From contig BPJU01000019.1 of NCBI GenBank assembly GCA_026004775.1, positions 21,471-85,470 of the forward strand: DNA of 64,000 nucleotides, given 5' to 3'. The DNA comes from Pirellulaceae bacterium (GTDB lineage Bacteria > Planctomycetota > Planctomycetia > Pirellulales > Pirellulaceae). The notes under the pieces were generated by a model. That model was not told where the DNA came from. It searched no databases and was given only the letters and a program-made list of their open reading frames with translations. Shown here piece by piece: positions 45,250 through 55,368 of the stretch. The translations under genes were made by a program, and so were the position numbers. Position 1 is the first letter of the stretch. Every line of letters begins with the position of its first letter.

Positions 45250-46347
45250 ATGAGTGGTTCGATCCGCATCGGAACGATTGCCGGCATTGGCATTTTCGTT
45301 CATTGGACGTTTTGGGTTTTTTTTATTTTTCTGGCCTTTACTTTTTGGGGCCGGTCCGCTGATCCGTGGCAAGCGATCGAGGCGCTACTGTTTATACTGG
45401 CGGTGTTTGGATGCGTCGTGTTGCACGAGCTGGGGCATGCTTTGGCGGCTCGGCAGTTCGGCGTGGAAACGCGCGATATCACGCTGTTGCCGATCGGCGG
45501 AGTGGCTCGGCTGGAGCGCATTCCTGAGGAGCCGTTGCAGGAGCTGTGGATTGCGGCTGCTGGCCCGCTGGTGAATGTGGCGATTGCGGCGGTGCTGTAC
45601 TTCGTGCAGCCGAAAGCCGCCGGCCAGTTGGCTGCCGAGGGATTACTGGCGCCGGAGTCGTTCTGGAACAGCCTGATGCGGGTGAATATTTTCCTCGTGC
45701 TATTTAACCTGCTACCGGCATTTCCCATGGACGGCGGGCGGATTTTGCGGGCGGCTTTGGCGATGAGGATGTCACATTGGCGGGCAACAGAAGTCGCCGC
45801 CTCGGTCGGAAAAGTCATGGCAGTTCTGTTTGCGTTGGCTGGCTTGTTTGGCAATTTCATGCTGCTTTTTATAGCCCTGTTTGTCTATTTGGGGGCCGAG
45901 GGCGAATCGCAACTGGCTCGCATGAACAACCTGCTGGCCGGGATCCCGGTGCGCGACGGAATGATCACCGATTTTTCCGTCTTGCGGCCCGAGGACACGC
46001 TGAAAACCGCTATCGAAATGCTTCTGGCCGGAAGCCAGCAGGATTTTCCGGTGGTGGCCGACGGGCAGTTGGTGGGAATGCTTTCGCGCAACCGCCTGTT
46101 TCAGGCGCTCCAGCAGGGCGGGCAGGAGCATTTGGTGGCCGAATACATGGAGCCGGTCTGTCTGACGGTCTCACCCTTCGATGCTCTGGATGCCGTTGTG
46201 CGCGACATGCAACAGCATCATTGCCCAACCGTGCCGGTTGTGTGGCAGGACCGGCTGGTGGGCCTGGTGACCAACGACAACGTGGTAGAACTGGTAACGC
46301 TGCGCAATATCTTTCTGAGCCGACAGGAGTCGGTGAAGACTACATGA
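45250..46347 (+). CDS. Site-2-protease-like M50 metalloprotease with paired CBS domains
   Basis: 365 residues. Zinc motif H-E-L-G-H at about 59-63 in VLHELGHALAARQFG, and the second metal-ligand motif FPMDGGRILRAAL at about 158-170. Membrane helices at 8-30, 40-60, 95-115, 138-158 and 185-215. Residues about 230-360 hold two CBS repeats (GMITDFSVLRPEDTLKTAIE; LTVSPFDALDAVVRDMQQH), which bind adenine nucleotides and gate the protease. This is the SpoIVFB/Rv2625-type architecture. The stop overlaps the next start (ATGA). Confidence 0.92.
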   Translation: MSGSIRIGTIAGIGIFVHWTFWVFFIFLAFTFWGRSADPWQAIEALLFILAVFGCVVLHELGHALAARQFGVETRDITLLPIGGVARLERIPEEPLQELWIAAAGPLVNVAIAAVLYFVQPKAAGQLAAEGLLAPESFWNSLMRVNIFLVLFNLLPAFPMDGGRILRAALAMRMSHWRATEVAASVGKVMAVLFALAGLFGNFMLLFIALFVYLGAEGESQLARMNNLLAGIPVRDGMITDFSVLRPEDTLKTAIEMLLAGSQQDFPVVADGQLVGMLSRNRLFQALQQGGQEHLVAEYMEPVCLTVSPFDALDAVVRDMQQHHCPTVPVVWQDRLVGLVTNDNVVELVTLRNIFLSRQESVKTT

Positions 46348-47597
46348 ACGCTTCGGTAGACCCCACTGTCTTTGCTTCCCCTGCCGGTGACGGCAATTTG
46401 CAATTTCCGGCGGGTGTTGTACGGTTACGGCCGGAAAAGTGGCGGAACTTGGTGGCTGGCCATCCGTGGGTATTCCAAAGCGCCGTCGCGTCCGTCGAGG
46501 GCACACCTCGCGATGGCGAAGTGGTGGATGTGGTAAGCGACAATGGCACGTTTATCGGGCGTGGCGTTATCAACAGCCGCAGCCGGCTGCGCGTGCGGAT
46601 CTACAGTCAAGTGCCGGATCGCCCGCTGGATGCCGCCTTCTGGCAGGAACGTATTGATCGAGCCATCCGCTGGCGGGAAACGTTGGGCCTGGTGCAACCG
46701 GCTCGAGCCGTGCGTCTTGTCTACAGCGAATCGGATGGACTCAGTGGCCTGATCGTGGATCGGTACGACGACCAGCTTGTGGTGCAGGTCAATGCTCTGG
46801 CCGTCGCCCGCCGCCTGGATCTGCTGTTGGACCTCCTTCAAGAACGGCTGGCCCCGTCGGCTATTTACGTGCGTACTCCAGCCGAAACCGCCAAGGCGGA
46901 AGGCTTACAGCCGATGGATTACGTGGCGCGCGGCCGCCGCCGGGCACAGGCCGTGCGGATCTATGAAGGTCAGGTGGCGTTTCTGGTGGACGTCGGTGCG
47001 GGGCAGAAAACGGGCTATTACATTGACCAGCGCGACAACCGGCAGCGAGTCGCCCGATACTTGGCGAATCGCCATGTGCTGGACCTGTTCTGTTATACCG
47101 GCGGCTTCGGATTACACGCACTGGTCCACGGCCAGGCGGCCAGTGTGGTGGGGGTGGACGGCAGTGAGGCGGCGCTCGATCTGGCCGCCCAAAATGCCGA
47201 GCTCAATAACGTCCAACCGGCGGTGCAGTGGGTACACGACGATGCCTTTCGATTTTTGGACGGCGAGTTGGAGGCGGGACGGCGCTACGGAGCGATCGTG
47301 TTGGATCCGCCCAAGTTTGCCCGCAATCGGTCCCAGATTCGCGAAGCTCTGCGAGCCTACCATTACTTGAACCGAGTGGCCCTGCGGCTGCTGGAGCCGG
47401 ATGGGATTCTGGTTACCTGTAGCTGCTCGGGGAATATCACCCGGTCGGATTTCCTGGATATGCTTTTCGGCGTAGCCCAACGCTCGGCACGCCGGCTGGA
47501 TATCGTCGAACAATTAGGCCACGGGCCGGATCATCCGGTGAGCATGGCTTGCCCGGAGACGGAGTATTTGAAGTGTGTGGTGTGCCGGGTGGAATGA
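46344..47597 (+). CDS. rlmI: Class I SAM-dependent rRNA methyltransferase, RlmI-type
   Basis: 417 residues from the ATG at 46344, overlapping the M50 protease stop by 4 bases. N-terminal PUA domain (LVAGHPWVFQSAVASVEG, about 33-90), a linker domain, then the Rossmann methyltransferase fold: motif I VLDLFCYTGGFGLHAL (about 245-260), acidic VGVDGSEAAL, and motif IV IVLDPPKFA (about 318-326). The C-Y-T-G-G-F and D-P-P-K-F motifs are those of RlmI, which makes 5-methylcytosine in 23S rRNA. The frame is open further upstream but lies inside the protease gene. Confidence 0.9.
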   Translation: MNASVDPTVFASPAGDGNLQFPAGVVRLRPEKWRNLVAGHPWVFQSAVASVEGTPRDGEVVDVVSDNGTFIGRGVINSRSRLRVRIYSQVPDRPLDAAFWQERIDRAIRWRETLGLVQPARAVRLVYSESDGLSGLIVDRYDDQLVVQVNALAVARRLDLLLDLLQERLAPSAIYVRTPAETAKAEGLQPMDYVARGRRRAQAVRIYEGQVAFLVDVGAGQKTGYYIDQRDNRQRVARYLANRHVLDLFCYTGGFGLHALVHGQAASVVGVDGSEAALDLAAQNAELNNVQPAVQWVHDDAFRFLDGELEAGRRYGAIVLDPPKFARNRSQIREALRAYHYLNRVALRLLEPDGILVTCSCSGNITRSDFLDMLFGVAQRSARRLDIVEQLGHGPDHPVSMACPETEYLKCVVCRVE

Positions 47598-47877
47598 TGC
47601 GTCTTTGGGGGGCTCACACGTGGCACGGCCGTCCCGGCCGTGTGGGTAACCCAGGATGCTGGTAACAGCCGGTGCATAGCGCGTGGTGCGCCGCCCAGAC
47701 CGCCTTGGGAGGGAAAGTCCACTCCTTACGGGCAAGACGCCCGTGCCAGACGTGGTCCAGGTTTTTGCCATAGCTCAGTGGACTTTTCCCGGATTATTGC
47801 CCATAATACATAGTTTACAGGATGGCAGCCTAAACTGCGGGTAAATCGCCACACAGGGTTCCGGACGCACTAGTGCC
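47598..47877. repeat. Intergenic repeat shared with 38420-38520
   Basis: After the methyltransferase, GGCCGTCCCGGCCGTG and GGGTAACCC at 47625-47653, followed by CAGGATGCTGGT, resemble GGCCGTCTCGGCCGTG-GGGGTAACC and CACGACGCTGGT at 38428-38500. The GGCCG palindrome could end transcription. The final 100 bases before 47878 should hold the promoter of the next gene; TAATACATAGTTTACAG lies near 47803. Confidence 0.55.
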
Positions 47878-48888
47878 ATGAAGATCCGCGTCGGTGTCGT
47901 CGGCTTAGGAGAAGCCTGGGAGGCGCGTCATAGGCCAGCGCTCTTGGCTTTGTCGGACCGATTCGAACTGCGAGCCGTGTATGATCCGGTAAGTCATTTG
48001 GCCGAACAGGTGGCTCGCGAGTTTCGAGCCGTATCGGTGGATGGGTTTCGGGCCTTGGCTGAACGCGACGATATCGACGCGGTACTGATGCTTTCTTCGG
48101 ATTGGTTTGGGGCTTTACCGATACTGGCGGCGTGTGACTGTGGCAAGGCGGTCTACTGTGCGGCGACGTTGGACATCGAACCGGACGATGCGCGGCGGAT
48201 CAAGGAGCGGATTGATCGGTCGGGCGTGGCATTCATGGCGGAGTTTCCGCGGCGTACGATGCCCGCCACACTGCGGCTCAAAGAGTTGATCGCCACGCGC
48301 TTGGGCCCGCCTCGATTGCTCTTCTGCCACGCCCGCAAACGTTTCGAAACTAGTTCCCGCCGCAACGGCCAACATTTCGCCCGCGTACATCCCGAAGGTG
48401 TGCGCGAGTTGATGGAACTGGTCGATTGGTGCCGGTACGTGGTGGGGCGTGAGCCGACGTCGGTATTGGGAGTCCAGCATCAGTCGGACGCCGGTTCGCT
48501 CGACTACCAGATGATCAGCCTTGACTTTTCTGACGGTGAACCGGGTACCGGTCCGCTGGCCCATATCAGCTTCAGCAGCTACATATCGCCCCGCTGGCCG
48601 GACGCTGTCGGTTTTCGAGCCCCGGCTGGCCTTCAGGTCTGCTGCCAGAACGGCGTGGCCTTTGTCGATCTGCCGGCGACGATTGTCTGGTTCGACGAAG
48701 CCGGGCAGCATTTAGAGTCACTGGAAAACGAACGGCCTGTTGGTGAGCGGCTGCTTACCCAATTCCATCGGGCGGTTACCAGCCTGGTGCGCCGCACCAG
48801 CGACATGGAGGATGCGTACTCGGCTTTGACCGTCATACAGCGAGCGCGCCAGAGTTTTCGCGAACAGAGGCGCATTTTTTTGCGCTGA
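47878..48888 (+). CDS. Gfo/Idh/MocA-family oxidoreductase
   Basis: 336 residues. Rossmann start MKIRVGVVGLGEAWEARHRP, with the second strand FELRAVYDP, and the family motif MLSSDWFGALPILAACDCGK, where the classic E-K-P triad is altered (GKAVYCAATL). The C-terminal half has the alpha/beta substrate-binding domain with VHPEGVRELMELVDWCRY, in which His/Asp would be the catalytic pair. No signal peptide. Stands alone. Substrate unknown. Confidence 0.83.
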   Translation: MKIRVGVVGLGEAWEARHRPALLALSDRFELRAVYDPVSHLAEQVAREFRAVSVDGFRALAERDDIDAVLMLSSDWFGALPILAACDCGKAVYCAATLDIEPDDARRIKERIDRSGVAFMAEFPRRTMPATLRLKELIATRLGPPRLLFCHARKRFETSSRRNGQHFARVHPEGVRELMELVDWCRYVVGREPTSVLGVQHQSDAGSLDYQMISLDFSDGEPGTGPLAHISFSSYISPRWPDAVGFRAPAGLQVCCQNGVAFVDLPATIVWFDEAGQHLESLENERPVGERLLTQFHRAVTSLVRRTSDMEDAYSALTVIQRARQSFREQRRIFLR

Positions 48889-48906
48889 GGCGGCAAGCCG
48901 CCTTTT
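48888..48906 (+). terminator. Terminator after the oxidoreductase gene
   Basis: A 6-7 bp stem (AGGCGG with CCGCCT) starts at the stop codon and is followed by TTTT. Just inside the gene end, GCGCA and TGCGC flank a T7 run, giving a second small hairpin. The next gene is convergent, so termination here is expected. Confidence 0.7.
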
Positions 48907-49061
48907 GTCCCAAGGCATTTGCCAAGGGGTGTGCGCGGCATGAGCTGTTTGAGTCAGAATAGGGCGCCGCGTGGTCGCCGCCGCACCGCACCGGCGCTTC
49001 AGCTCAGATTCTTCGCGCAACCGACTCGGCTCGGCGCCGGAAAGCGGGCTGACCGCTTATG

Positions 49062-50207
49062 TTATTGAGGCAGATCTCCCGGCAAGCCCCATTCGCCTTC
49101 CAGCAGCTTCACTTCTTGCAACCACAAACGTATTTCATTGTCGTATTCGCTGGCCAAGTCGCCTTTGACGAGTTGGCGGTGGAAGGCGGCCGCACCTTCT
49201 TCCACCAGATCGGCAGCTTCAGCGCTGGGAAACCGTTTCATTGGGTCCGGGGCAATAAGGCCGCGAATAAACGTCATCAGCAGGCTGTTGACCGTCACTT
49301 CCGGCGGCAAGAATTCGTGCAGGCGTTGGGGAAGCGTTCGCTTCAGCTCCAACAGATCGCGGAATCGGTCGATACCCGCAAATGGTGACCGGCCTGCCAG
49401 CAGTTCGATCAACAGGTAACCCAGCGAGGCAAGATCGCTGCGCGGCGTGCATTCGGTCCCTTCCAACACTTCCGGAGCGGCGTAGGCGGGGGTGCACGTG
49501 CGGATGGAGGGCGGATCGCTCAGCGCGAAGGCCGAACCGATGTCGATGATTTTGGCGTGCCCGGTACACTTGAGCATGACATTGCCCGGTTTGATGTCTC
49601 CATGGACGATGCCGTTGCGGTGCAAGGCGGCGATGGCTCCCAGACAGTCCCGGATCACCGCCACCGCCACACCGGCTTTGAGCCGGGACTGGAGCGGACC
49701 GGCCGTCACCACCACACGATTGATGTATTCCCAGCGACGGGCGCTGACACGGGACTGGATCCGCGCAAGCAACTCGGGCATCAACAACCGCCGCAAGTCA
49801 TAGCCGTCGATCCATTCCATCACCATCATGCGGATGCGGTCCCGCACGACGAAGTTGTGCACATCGAGCAGGTTGTCGTGCTGGATCTGGGCCACTTGGG
49901 AAGCGACCGCAGCGATACGCGACATGGCCAATTCGTACGAGGCCACATCCTCGAAGTATTCCGGCGAGAAGATCTTGATCGCCACAGGCAGCGTAAAGCC
50001 GTCGGCTCCGCGTCGCTCCGTCAAATAGACGACGCCTTGTCCCCCGGCCCCCAACAGCTTCAAGAGCCGATGGTGGCTGGTCCAGTGCAGCCGCTGCTCG
50101 CGCTGGATGATGTTCTGGTAACGCTCGACAAGCTCATTGTGATGCCGTGCGCGCCCGCCCCCAGCGGTAAGCGTCACTTGGTCACTCAAGTAGGTCGTAC
50201 TGAACAT
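49062..50207 (-). CDS. Serine/threonine protein kinase (soluble)
   Basis: 381 residues, single kinase domain, no membrane helix. Gly loop LLGAGGQGVVYL (about 50-61), the ATP Lys in PVAIKIF, catalytic loop I-V-H-G-D-I-K-P-G-N-V (about 195-205) with Gly instead of the common Arg before Asp, and D-I-G in place of D-F-G (IIDIGSAFAL). APEVLEG closes the activation segment and DLASLGYLLIELLAGRSPF the C-lobe. The missing HRD Arg and the DIG form are tolerated in many bacterial kinases. Neighbours give no substrate. The upstream regulator gene is on the same strand, 173 bases away. Confidence 0.9.
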   Translation of the reverse strand: MFSTTYLSDQVTLTAGGGRARHHNELVERYQNIIQREQRLHWTSHHRLLKLLGAGGQGVVYLTERRGADGFTLPVAIKIFSPEYFEDVASYELAMSRIAAVASQVAQIQHDNLLDVHNFVVRDRIRMMVMEWIDGYDLRRLLMPELLARIQSRVSARRWEYINRVVVTAGPLQSRLKAGVAVAVIRDCLGAIAALHRNGIVHGDIKPGNVMLKCTGHAKIIDIGSAFALSDPPSIRTCTPAYAAPEVLEGTECTPRSDLASLGYLLIELLAGRSPFAGIDRFRDLLELKRTLPQRLHEFLPPEVTVNSLLMTFIRGLIAPDPMKRFPSAEAADLVEEGAAAFHRQLVKGDLASEYDNEIRLWLQEVKLLEGEWGLPGDLPQ

Positions 50208-50380
50208 CCGCTTTCCCTTCCTGAGCGAATCCCGATGGCGTCCTGCGGCCGTCCATGATGTATCGGGATCGCAAGGCTGCTTGCCTCATGTTGCCCGCAC
50301 AACATTTTCCAGGATAGCGGACCGAGGGCGATTTGTCAGCGCAGGCTGGACGACCGGCACCACCGGGCTGCCGGTTGGGC

Positions 50381-52390
50381 TTAACTGTTGCGAGTTCGGC
50401 GGATTTGATAGCGCTGGAGCTTGCGGTCCAACGTCGAGCGTTCTATACCCAGGATGGCGGCGGCCCGGCTTTTGTTCCAGCCGGTCGCTTCCAACGTAGC
50501 GAGGATGTGGCGTTTTTCGACTTCTTCAAGAGACAGGGGAACATAGCCCGCCGACTGCGGGCGCGCTAGCGCGTCACTGGAATCGCCGGTGGTGGCCAGA
50601 TGCGACAGTGGCAGATCGTCCACGTCGATCCATTCCCCGCGGGCCAGCACGACCGCACGCTCGATGGCATTCTTCAACTCGCGGACATTTCCCGGCCAGC
50701 GATAGTTCCGCAAATGGGCCAAGGCGTCGGGCGTAAACCCCCGGAGGCGCCTCCCCATTTCCGCGTTGAATCGGGCCAGAAAGTATTGAGCCAGCTCCTG
50801 GATGTCCTCCGGGCGCTTGCGCAGCGGCGGCACGTGGATCTCCACCACGTGGAGCCTGAAATACAAGTCACGGCGAAACTTGCCCTCGGCCACCGCCTTT
50901 TCCAGATCTCGGTTGGTGGCAGCGATCACCCGCACATCGGTGCGGATGGGAGAGCTGCCGCCGACGCGCTCGAACGGGTGGCCTTCCAGCACCCGCAGGA
51001 ATTTCGCCTGCAAGTGCGGGCTCATTTCACCGATTTCGTCGAGCATCAACGTACCCTGGTGGGCCGCCTCGAATTTGCCGATCTTCCGCTCGGTGGCCCC
51101 CGTGAACGCCCCGCGCTCGTGTCCAAATAGCTCGCTCTCCAACAGCGTCTCCGACAGCGCCGCACAGTTCAGGCAGACAAAAGGACCTTTGCGGCGCGGG
51201 CTGGCGAAGTGGATCGCGCGGGCTACCAGTTCTTTCCCTACACCGCTTTCACCTCGAATCAGCACGGTAGCCTTGGTGCCGGCGACACGGGCAATTTGTT
51301 GTTGCACTTTCAGAATCGCCGGACTTCGGCCCACAAGCTCGCACTCGCTTCCCAACTGCAGGCGGAGGCGAGCAATCTCGTCGTTTTTCTCGGATAGATC
51401 GGCGGCCAATTGCTGCTGGCGTTCCAGATTGGCCAATGCCAAAGCCAGATTGTCCGCCACGGCCAGCGTGAATTCCAGATCGTCCGTGTCGGGCATGCGC
51501 TCCGGAGCCGTGCTGTATAGATGGATGATCCCCCAGAATCGCGAACCGTCGCGTATCGGGGCACAGATAACTCCCGACGTGCGGATCTCACCACGGCTGT
51601 CGCGCCCGCTCAGCAGCGAATCATCCGCCACGTTCCTTGCCAGCACCGCCTCGCCCTCGCGAAAAACCGTCTGCACCAGAAAATCGCTGGCCCGCCGATA
51701 CTCGATGTCCCCCTTCGTCAACACGGCGACCACATCCAATTGCTTGGCGGTCTCCAGCCGGCCAAGCGACTGCGGCGCCAGCAAAATGGCGCCGGCCTCG
51801 ATCCGAGCACTCTCCAGCAACCCCTCCAATGCCCGTTGCGTGAGCGTCGAGACATCGTGGGCCCCAGCCATCCGAAAAGCCAACCGGCATAGCCGTGCCG
51901 CTGCTCCCTCCGGTTCGGCCTCAGCAGCCTCGGTAACAAACCAGCGCGCACGCTGCCGCCGGTCGACAATCTGAGTCACGGCCGCAGCGTCCTGGTCCAC
52001 AACCACATCGGTTACTGTCTCATCCCCCGACTGCCGCTCGCCCCCAGCCGGTTGCCCCCATTCACGAAAGGCCTGCGAAATATCATGCACAAACGCCAGT
52101 TGGCAGTTGGCGATCCGAACGATATCTCCCGGATGCAACACGTAATCGCCTACAATCCGCTCACCCCCGACGAGCGTGCCGTTGCGGCTGTCCAGGTCGC
52201 GCAACGTCCAGCGTCCCTGGACCTGGAAAAGTTCGGCATGGTTGCGGCTGCACCGATCGTCTTTGATGACGATCTGATTCGTCGGCGCTCGTCCGATCGT
52301 CACCCGACGGCCGGGTACCAGGCGATACACGTCGGTCCATTTGGTGCCTTCGCGAATCACCAGGTAGGCCAACTGCTCGCTTTCGTGCAT
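50381..52390 (-). CDS. FHA-GAF sigma-54-dependent transcriptional activator
   Basis: 669 residues from the ATG at 52390 (GAGGCGG upstream; the frame opens at 52522). FHA domain about 25-100 ([36 protein letters not shown]), which reads phosphothreonine. GAF domain about 165-325. AAA+ domain about 350-585 with Walker [17 protein letters not shown], the sigma54 contact loop G-A-F-T-G-A and Walker [13 protein letters not shown]. Fis-type HTH at the C-terminus ([20 protein letters not shown]). Ser/Thr kinase signalling could feed into it through the FHA domain; a kinase gene lies just downstream. Target promoters unknown. Confidence 0.95.
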   Translation of the reverse strand: MHESEQLAYLVIREGTKWTDVYRLVPGRRVTIGRAPTNQIVIKDDRCSRNHAELFQVQGRWTLRDLDSRNGTLVGGERIVGDYVLHPGDIVRIANCQLAFVHDISQAFREWGQPAGGERQSGDETVTDVVVDQDAAAVTQIVDRRQRARWFVTEAAEAEPEGAAARLCRLAFRMAGAHDVSTLTQRALEGLLESARIEAGAILLAPQSLGRLETAKQLDVVAVLTKGDIEYRRASDFLVQTVFREGEAVLARNVADDSLLSGRDSRGEIRTSGVICAPIRDGSRFWGIIHLYSTAPERMPDTDDLEFTLAVADNLALALANLERQQQLAADLSEKNDEIARLRLQLGSECELVGRSPAILKVQQQIARVAGTKATVLIRGESGVGKELVARAIHFASPRRKGPFVCLNCAALSETLLESELFGHERGAFTGATERKIGKFEAAHQGTLMLDEIGEMSPHLQAKFLRVLEGHPFERVGGSSPIRTDVRVIAATNRDLEKAVAEGKFRRDLYFRLHVVEIHVPPLRKRPEDIQELAQYFLARFNAEMGRRLRGFTPDALAHLRNYRWPGNVRELKNAIERAVVLARGEWIDVDDLPLSHLATTGDSSDALARPQSAGYVPLSLEEVEKRHILATLEATGWNKSRAAAILGIERSTLDRKLQRYQIRRTRNS

Positions 52391-52753
52391 AGAGCCGCCT
52401 CGCCGTGTCCGACAATCCACCATGCCGGCACATACCCCCGCGCCAGGTCGGACCGCCGATCCTGGGCACCCATGCCGCTTAGATACCGGGGGCCGATGCA
52501 CCGTAAAGTTTTTGCCCGGCATGCTTTCCGACCGCCGGCTCGACGATCGTAGCCAAAGCGGTCAGACCGCCAAGTTTTTCTTGCATAAAATGTCGGGCGT
52601 AGTTATTGTGAGTTTAATAGGACAATCACCTATTATAAGCGACGATGCCGAAAGCCGCGACAGAGTCGAACGGGGGTGGATTTACCAGTGCAGGGAATAG
52701 AACGCCCCGTTTCCGCGGGCACGCGTACCCAACGAACCATCAAGGAGTTATCC
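52391..52753 (+). promoter_or_regulatory. Divergent regulatory spacer with a 7-bp inverted repeat
   Basis: The 363-base gap between the sigma54 activator and the DUF1598 gene holds an AT-rich part (52565-52640). At 52615-52635 TAATAGG and CCTATTA flank 7 bases in a perfect inverted repeat, a plausible operator or -10 region for the rightward gene. AAGGAGTTATCC precedes its ATG. Confidence 0.4.
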
Positions 52754-54124
52754 ATGCCGAGTGTGTCGCGATCGATCACCATCTTGACCTTGATCGGATT
52801 GGGGCTGATCGTTTTCCCCTGGCCGCAAGGGAAAGCCGGTCATGCCATCTTTCGCTCAGGCGCCGTCGGTGGTGTATCCATTGATGCGGCCGGCGTAGTG
52901 CGTGAAGCCAATGTGGAAGCACTCCAGCTATTGCTGGATTACCTGAAAAAGACCGTCAAACCTGCTGAAGGCGGATTGGCACAAGCCACGCAAATGCGAA
53001 AAGTGTCGCTGCGCGGACTGGAGGCCGCCATCCGTGACGCGCTGGAGAACAATTTCGGGCAGTTGCCGGAAGAAGTGCAGTTCATGGGCGGCCTGACCCG
53101 ATTGGAGTTTGTTTTGGTGGACCGAGAAAACCACGACATCATCTTGGCCGGTCCGGCTGAAGCGTGGCGTACGGACGAATGGGGCAATGTGGTGGGGGTC
53201 GAGACCGGCAGGCCAATGCTTCGGTTGGACGATTTCCTGGTGGCATTGCGAACCGTGGATGCGGCACGCGAAGTCGGGATCTCGTGCTCGATCGATCCCA
53301 CACCCGAGGGGTTGCGGCGATATGAGCAGTTGATGGATGCACAACGCCGGTCGCGCTCACCGGTGGTACCTGACCGTCTTGGCCCTGCCATCCGCGAAGC
53401 CATGGGGCCTCAAACCGTAACCGTGACAGGCGTACCGGCCAACACGCACTTTGCACGCGTGATGGTGGCGGCCGACTTTCATATGAAGCGCCTGGCCATG
53501 GGGGTTGTGAAGAGCCCTGTGGCTGGCTTCCCGAGTTTTGTCGAGCTGCTGGCTCGAAGCTCGGCCCCCTTGCCGACACCTCGCTGGTGGCTGGCCTGCA
53601 ACTATGACGCGGTCGAGCGCAGCGAAGACAAGACCGTTTGGCGTCTGAAAGGCCAAGGCGTCAAGACGCTCACCGAGGAAAACCTGGTCGATGTCAAGGG
53701 CCGCGTCCAACGCCGGGAAGGCCAGACCAGCCCCCTGGCCGAAAAATGGGCTCGGCTGATGACCGAAAAATACGACGAGCTGTCGGTCAAGATGCCGATT
53801 TTCGCCGAGTTGCGGAACCTGATGGACATGTGCGTGGTGGCCGCCATTATCGAAATGCACGACCTGCGCGGCCTGGCGCAGTGTGACTTGCCGCTGCTGT
53901 ATGGTAAGACCGGCGAGTTGCCGACCGAAAACTGGAATGCACCGAAGACGGTCGATACCGTCTGCACGTTTGCTCCGACACGGGGCGGGTGGCTCGTGAC
54001 CACGGCCGGCGGTGTGCAGATCGAATCATGGCCTCTGGCCGAAAAAGCAGCCGTCGAATCCCAACTCGACTCATACCAGGTAGACGCCCGGCGCCCGGAA
54101 GAGAACGCCTGGTGGTGGAATTGA
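52754..54124 (+). CDS. Secreted DUF1598 protein (planctomycete-specific)
   Basis: 456 residues from the ATG at 52754 (AAGGAG, 6 bases). Signal peptide SITILTLIGLGLIVFPW. Family landmarks: VGGVSIDAAGVVREANVEAL, MRKVSLRGLEAAI, EVQFMGGLTRLEFVLVD, GPAEAWRTDEWGNVVG, GRPMLRLDDFLVALRTV, SIDPTPEGLRRYE, NTHFARVMVAADFHMKRLAM and the WWLACNYDAVERSED region. It ends with a Trp-rich tail. Length fits the family. DUF1598 proteins are known essentially from planctomycetes and have no assigned function. Confidence 0.9.
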   Translation: MPSVSRSITILTLIGLGLIVFPWPQGKAGHAIFRSGAVGGVSIDAAGVVREANVEALQLLLDYLKKTVKPAEGGLAQATQMRKVSLRGLEAAIRDALENNFGQLPEEVQFMGGLTRLEFVLVDRENHDIILAGPAEAWRTDEWGNVVGVETGRPMLRLDDFLVALRTVDAAREVGISCSIDPTPEGLRRYEQLMDAQRRSRSPVVPDRLGPAIREAMGPQTVTVTGVPANTHFARVMVAADFHMKRLAMGVVKSPVAGFPSFVELLARSSAPLPTPRWWLACNYDAVERSEDKTVWRLKGQGVKTLTEENLVDVKGRVQRREGQTSPLAEKWARLMTEKYDELSVKMPIFAELRNLMDMCVVAAIIEMHDLRGLAQCDLPLLYGKTGELPTENWNAPKTVDTVCTFAPTRGGWLVTTAGGVQIESWPLAEKAAVESQLDSYQVDARRPEENAWWWN

Positions 54125-54261
54125 GGCCAGTCGGATTTCCGGGCGGCTGCTCAGGCGTTCCCCAACCGTTATTGCCTAGGCCCTCGCACGTGCGCCGGGA
54201 GCAAAACCGGCGGTACGGGCCAGAGAACGCGGAGCGATAATTCTATTGCCAGGAAGGTCTG

Positions 54262-55368
54262 ATGGCGCAAAGCGTCTTTGTCTACGAATACGCCACGGCG
54301 GGCGGAGCATGGGAAGCCTGGCACAGTGAGCCGCTTGTCGATGCGCTCGAACGGGAAGGCCGCGCTATGGCTGCGGCGCTTGCTCAGGATCTTGCCGCCG
54401 CCGGCTACTCGGTGTGGATGCCCGTTTGCCGAAACGGGGCACTCGCCTGGTGGCGGAATCTCAAACCGCCTGGGTGTGGCGTTGGCCGAGTCGCTCTTTC
54501 CCAAGACGAATCCGACCAGGATGTTCGCCGCCAGTGGTTCGATATGGCGTGCCAACAGGCTGAATTGACCTGGATCGTGGCGCCGGAGTGTGACGGTATT
54601 CTGCTGGAGCTTGTCCGGCGAGCCGAATCACTGGGTGCCCGACTGCTGGGCCCCTCCAGCCGGTTTGTCGCGATTGCTCAGGATAAGCACGTTACGGCGG
54701 AGACCCTTTTGCGGCACGGGGTGCCTGCCCCACACGGTTTCCTGGTTGACCAGTGGCAGAATCTCCCTGCCCCGCCGGACGGCGGCCGTTGGATCCGCAA
54801 ACCCCGCTTCGGCGCCGGCAGCCAGGACGTCGGTTGGTTAGAGCCGCCTGTAGCTTGTGAAAGCAATACGGCATCCGGGCACTGTGAGAACGGCGGCAGC
54901 CGGCCTGCGGGCTGGCGGATCGAACGGTTCTGCGAAGGAAAGCCGGTCAGCATCGTAGCCGTGGTGGGAGAAGGACGAGCCGAATTCCTCCCCGCCTGTG
55001 CACAGGAGCCGCGGTGCGATATGCCGTTCGAGCATCAGGCATGGACCACTCCCGCCATGGGAAGCGATCCGGTTGCCAGGTGGTTGGCTCAGCTTTCATT
55101 GGCAGCGCTGCCCGAATGCCGGGGCTATATCGGCTTTGACCTGATTCTAAGTCCCGACGGCAGCGGCTGGGTAGTCGACGTGAACCCTCGTTTGACGACC
55201 TCCTTTCTTTGTCTGCGGCAATGTTACACGGGCTGGCTGGCCGCAGACATTGTGAACTTTTGTCGCGGCAACGGCGTCATAGATAAGTGGAATGGCAAGC
55301 CGGTGCGGCTGGAACGTGCAGCGCTGGCCAAGATCGCTTGTGAGGACGCTGCTCTATGCGATGGTTAG
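54262..55368 (+). CDS. ATP-grasp ligase of the methanofuran/H4MPT gene set (MfnD-like)
   Basis: 368 residues. ATP-grasp fold: N-terminal Rossmann-like part (VFVYEYATAGGAW), a DKHVTAETLLRHGVPAPHGF segment (lid/ATP site), GGRWIRKPRFGAGSQDVGWL, and the metal/ATP motif VVDVNPRLTTSFLCLRQ near residue 310. In methanogens MfnD joins glutamate to tyramine in methanofuran synthesis. Planctomycetes carry an ATP-grasp gene beside the hydantoinase-like and kinase genes that follow here. The stop overlaps the next start by 13 bases, so the three form an operon. Enzyme class is firm; exact substrate is inferred. Confidence 0.83.
   Translation: MAQSVFVYEYATAGGAWEAWHSEPLVDALEREGRAMAAALAQDLAAAGYSVWMPVCRNGALAWWRNLKPPGCGVGRVALSQDESDQDVRRQWFDMACQQAELTWIVAPECDGILLELVRRAESLGARLLGPSSRFVAIAQDKHVTAETLLRHGVPAPHGFLVDQWQNLPAPPDGGRWIRKPRFGAGSQDVGWLEPPVACESNTASGHCENGGSRPAGWRIERFCEGKPVSIVAVVGEGRAEFLPACAQEPRCDMPFEHQAWTTPAMGSDPVARWLAQLSLAALPECRGYIGFDLILSPDGSGWVVDVNPRLTTSFLCLRQCYTGWLAADIVNFCRGNGVIDKWNGKPVRLERAALAKIACEDAALCDG

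Noticed and set aside
45777..46343. Long N-terminal extension of the RlmI-type gene
   Set aside because: This part is out-of-frame reading of the M50 protease gene; the coupled ATG at 46344 begins the PUA domain.
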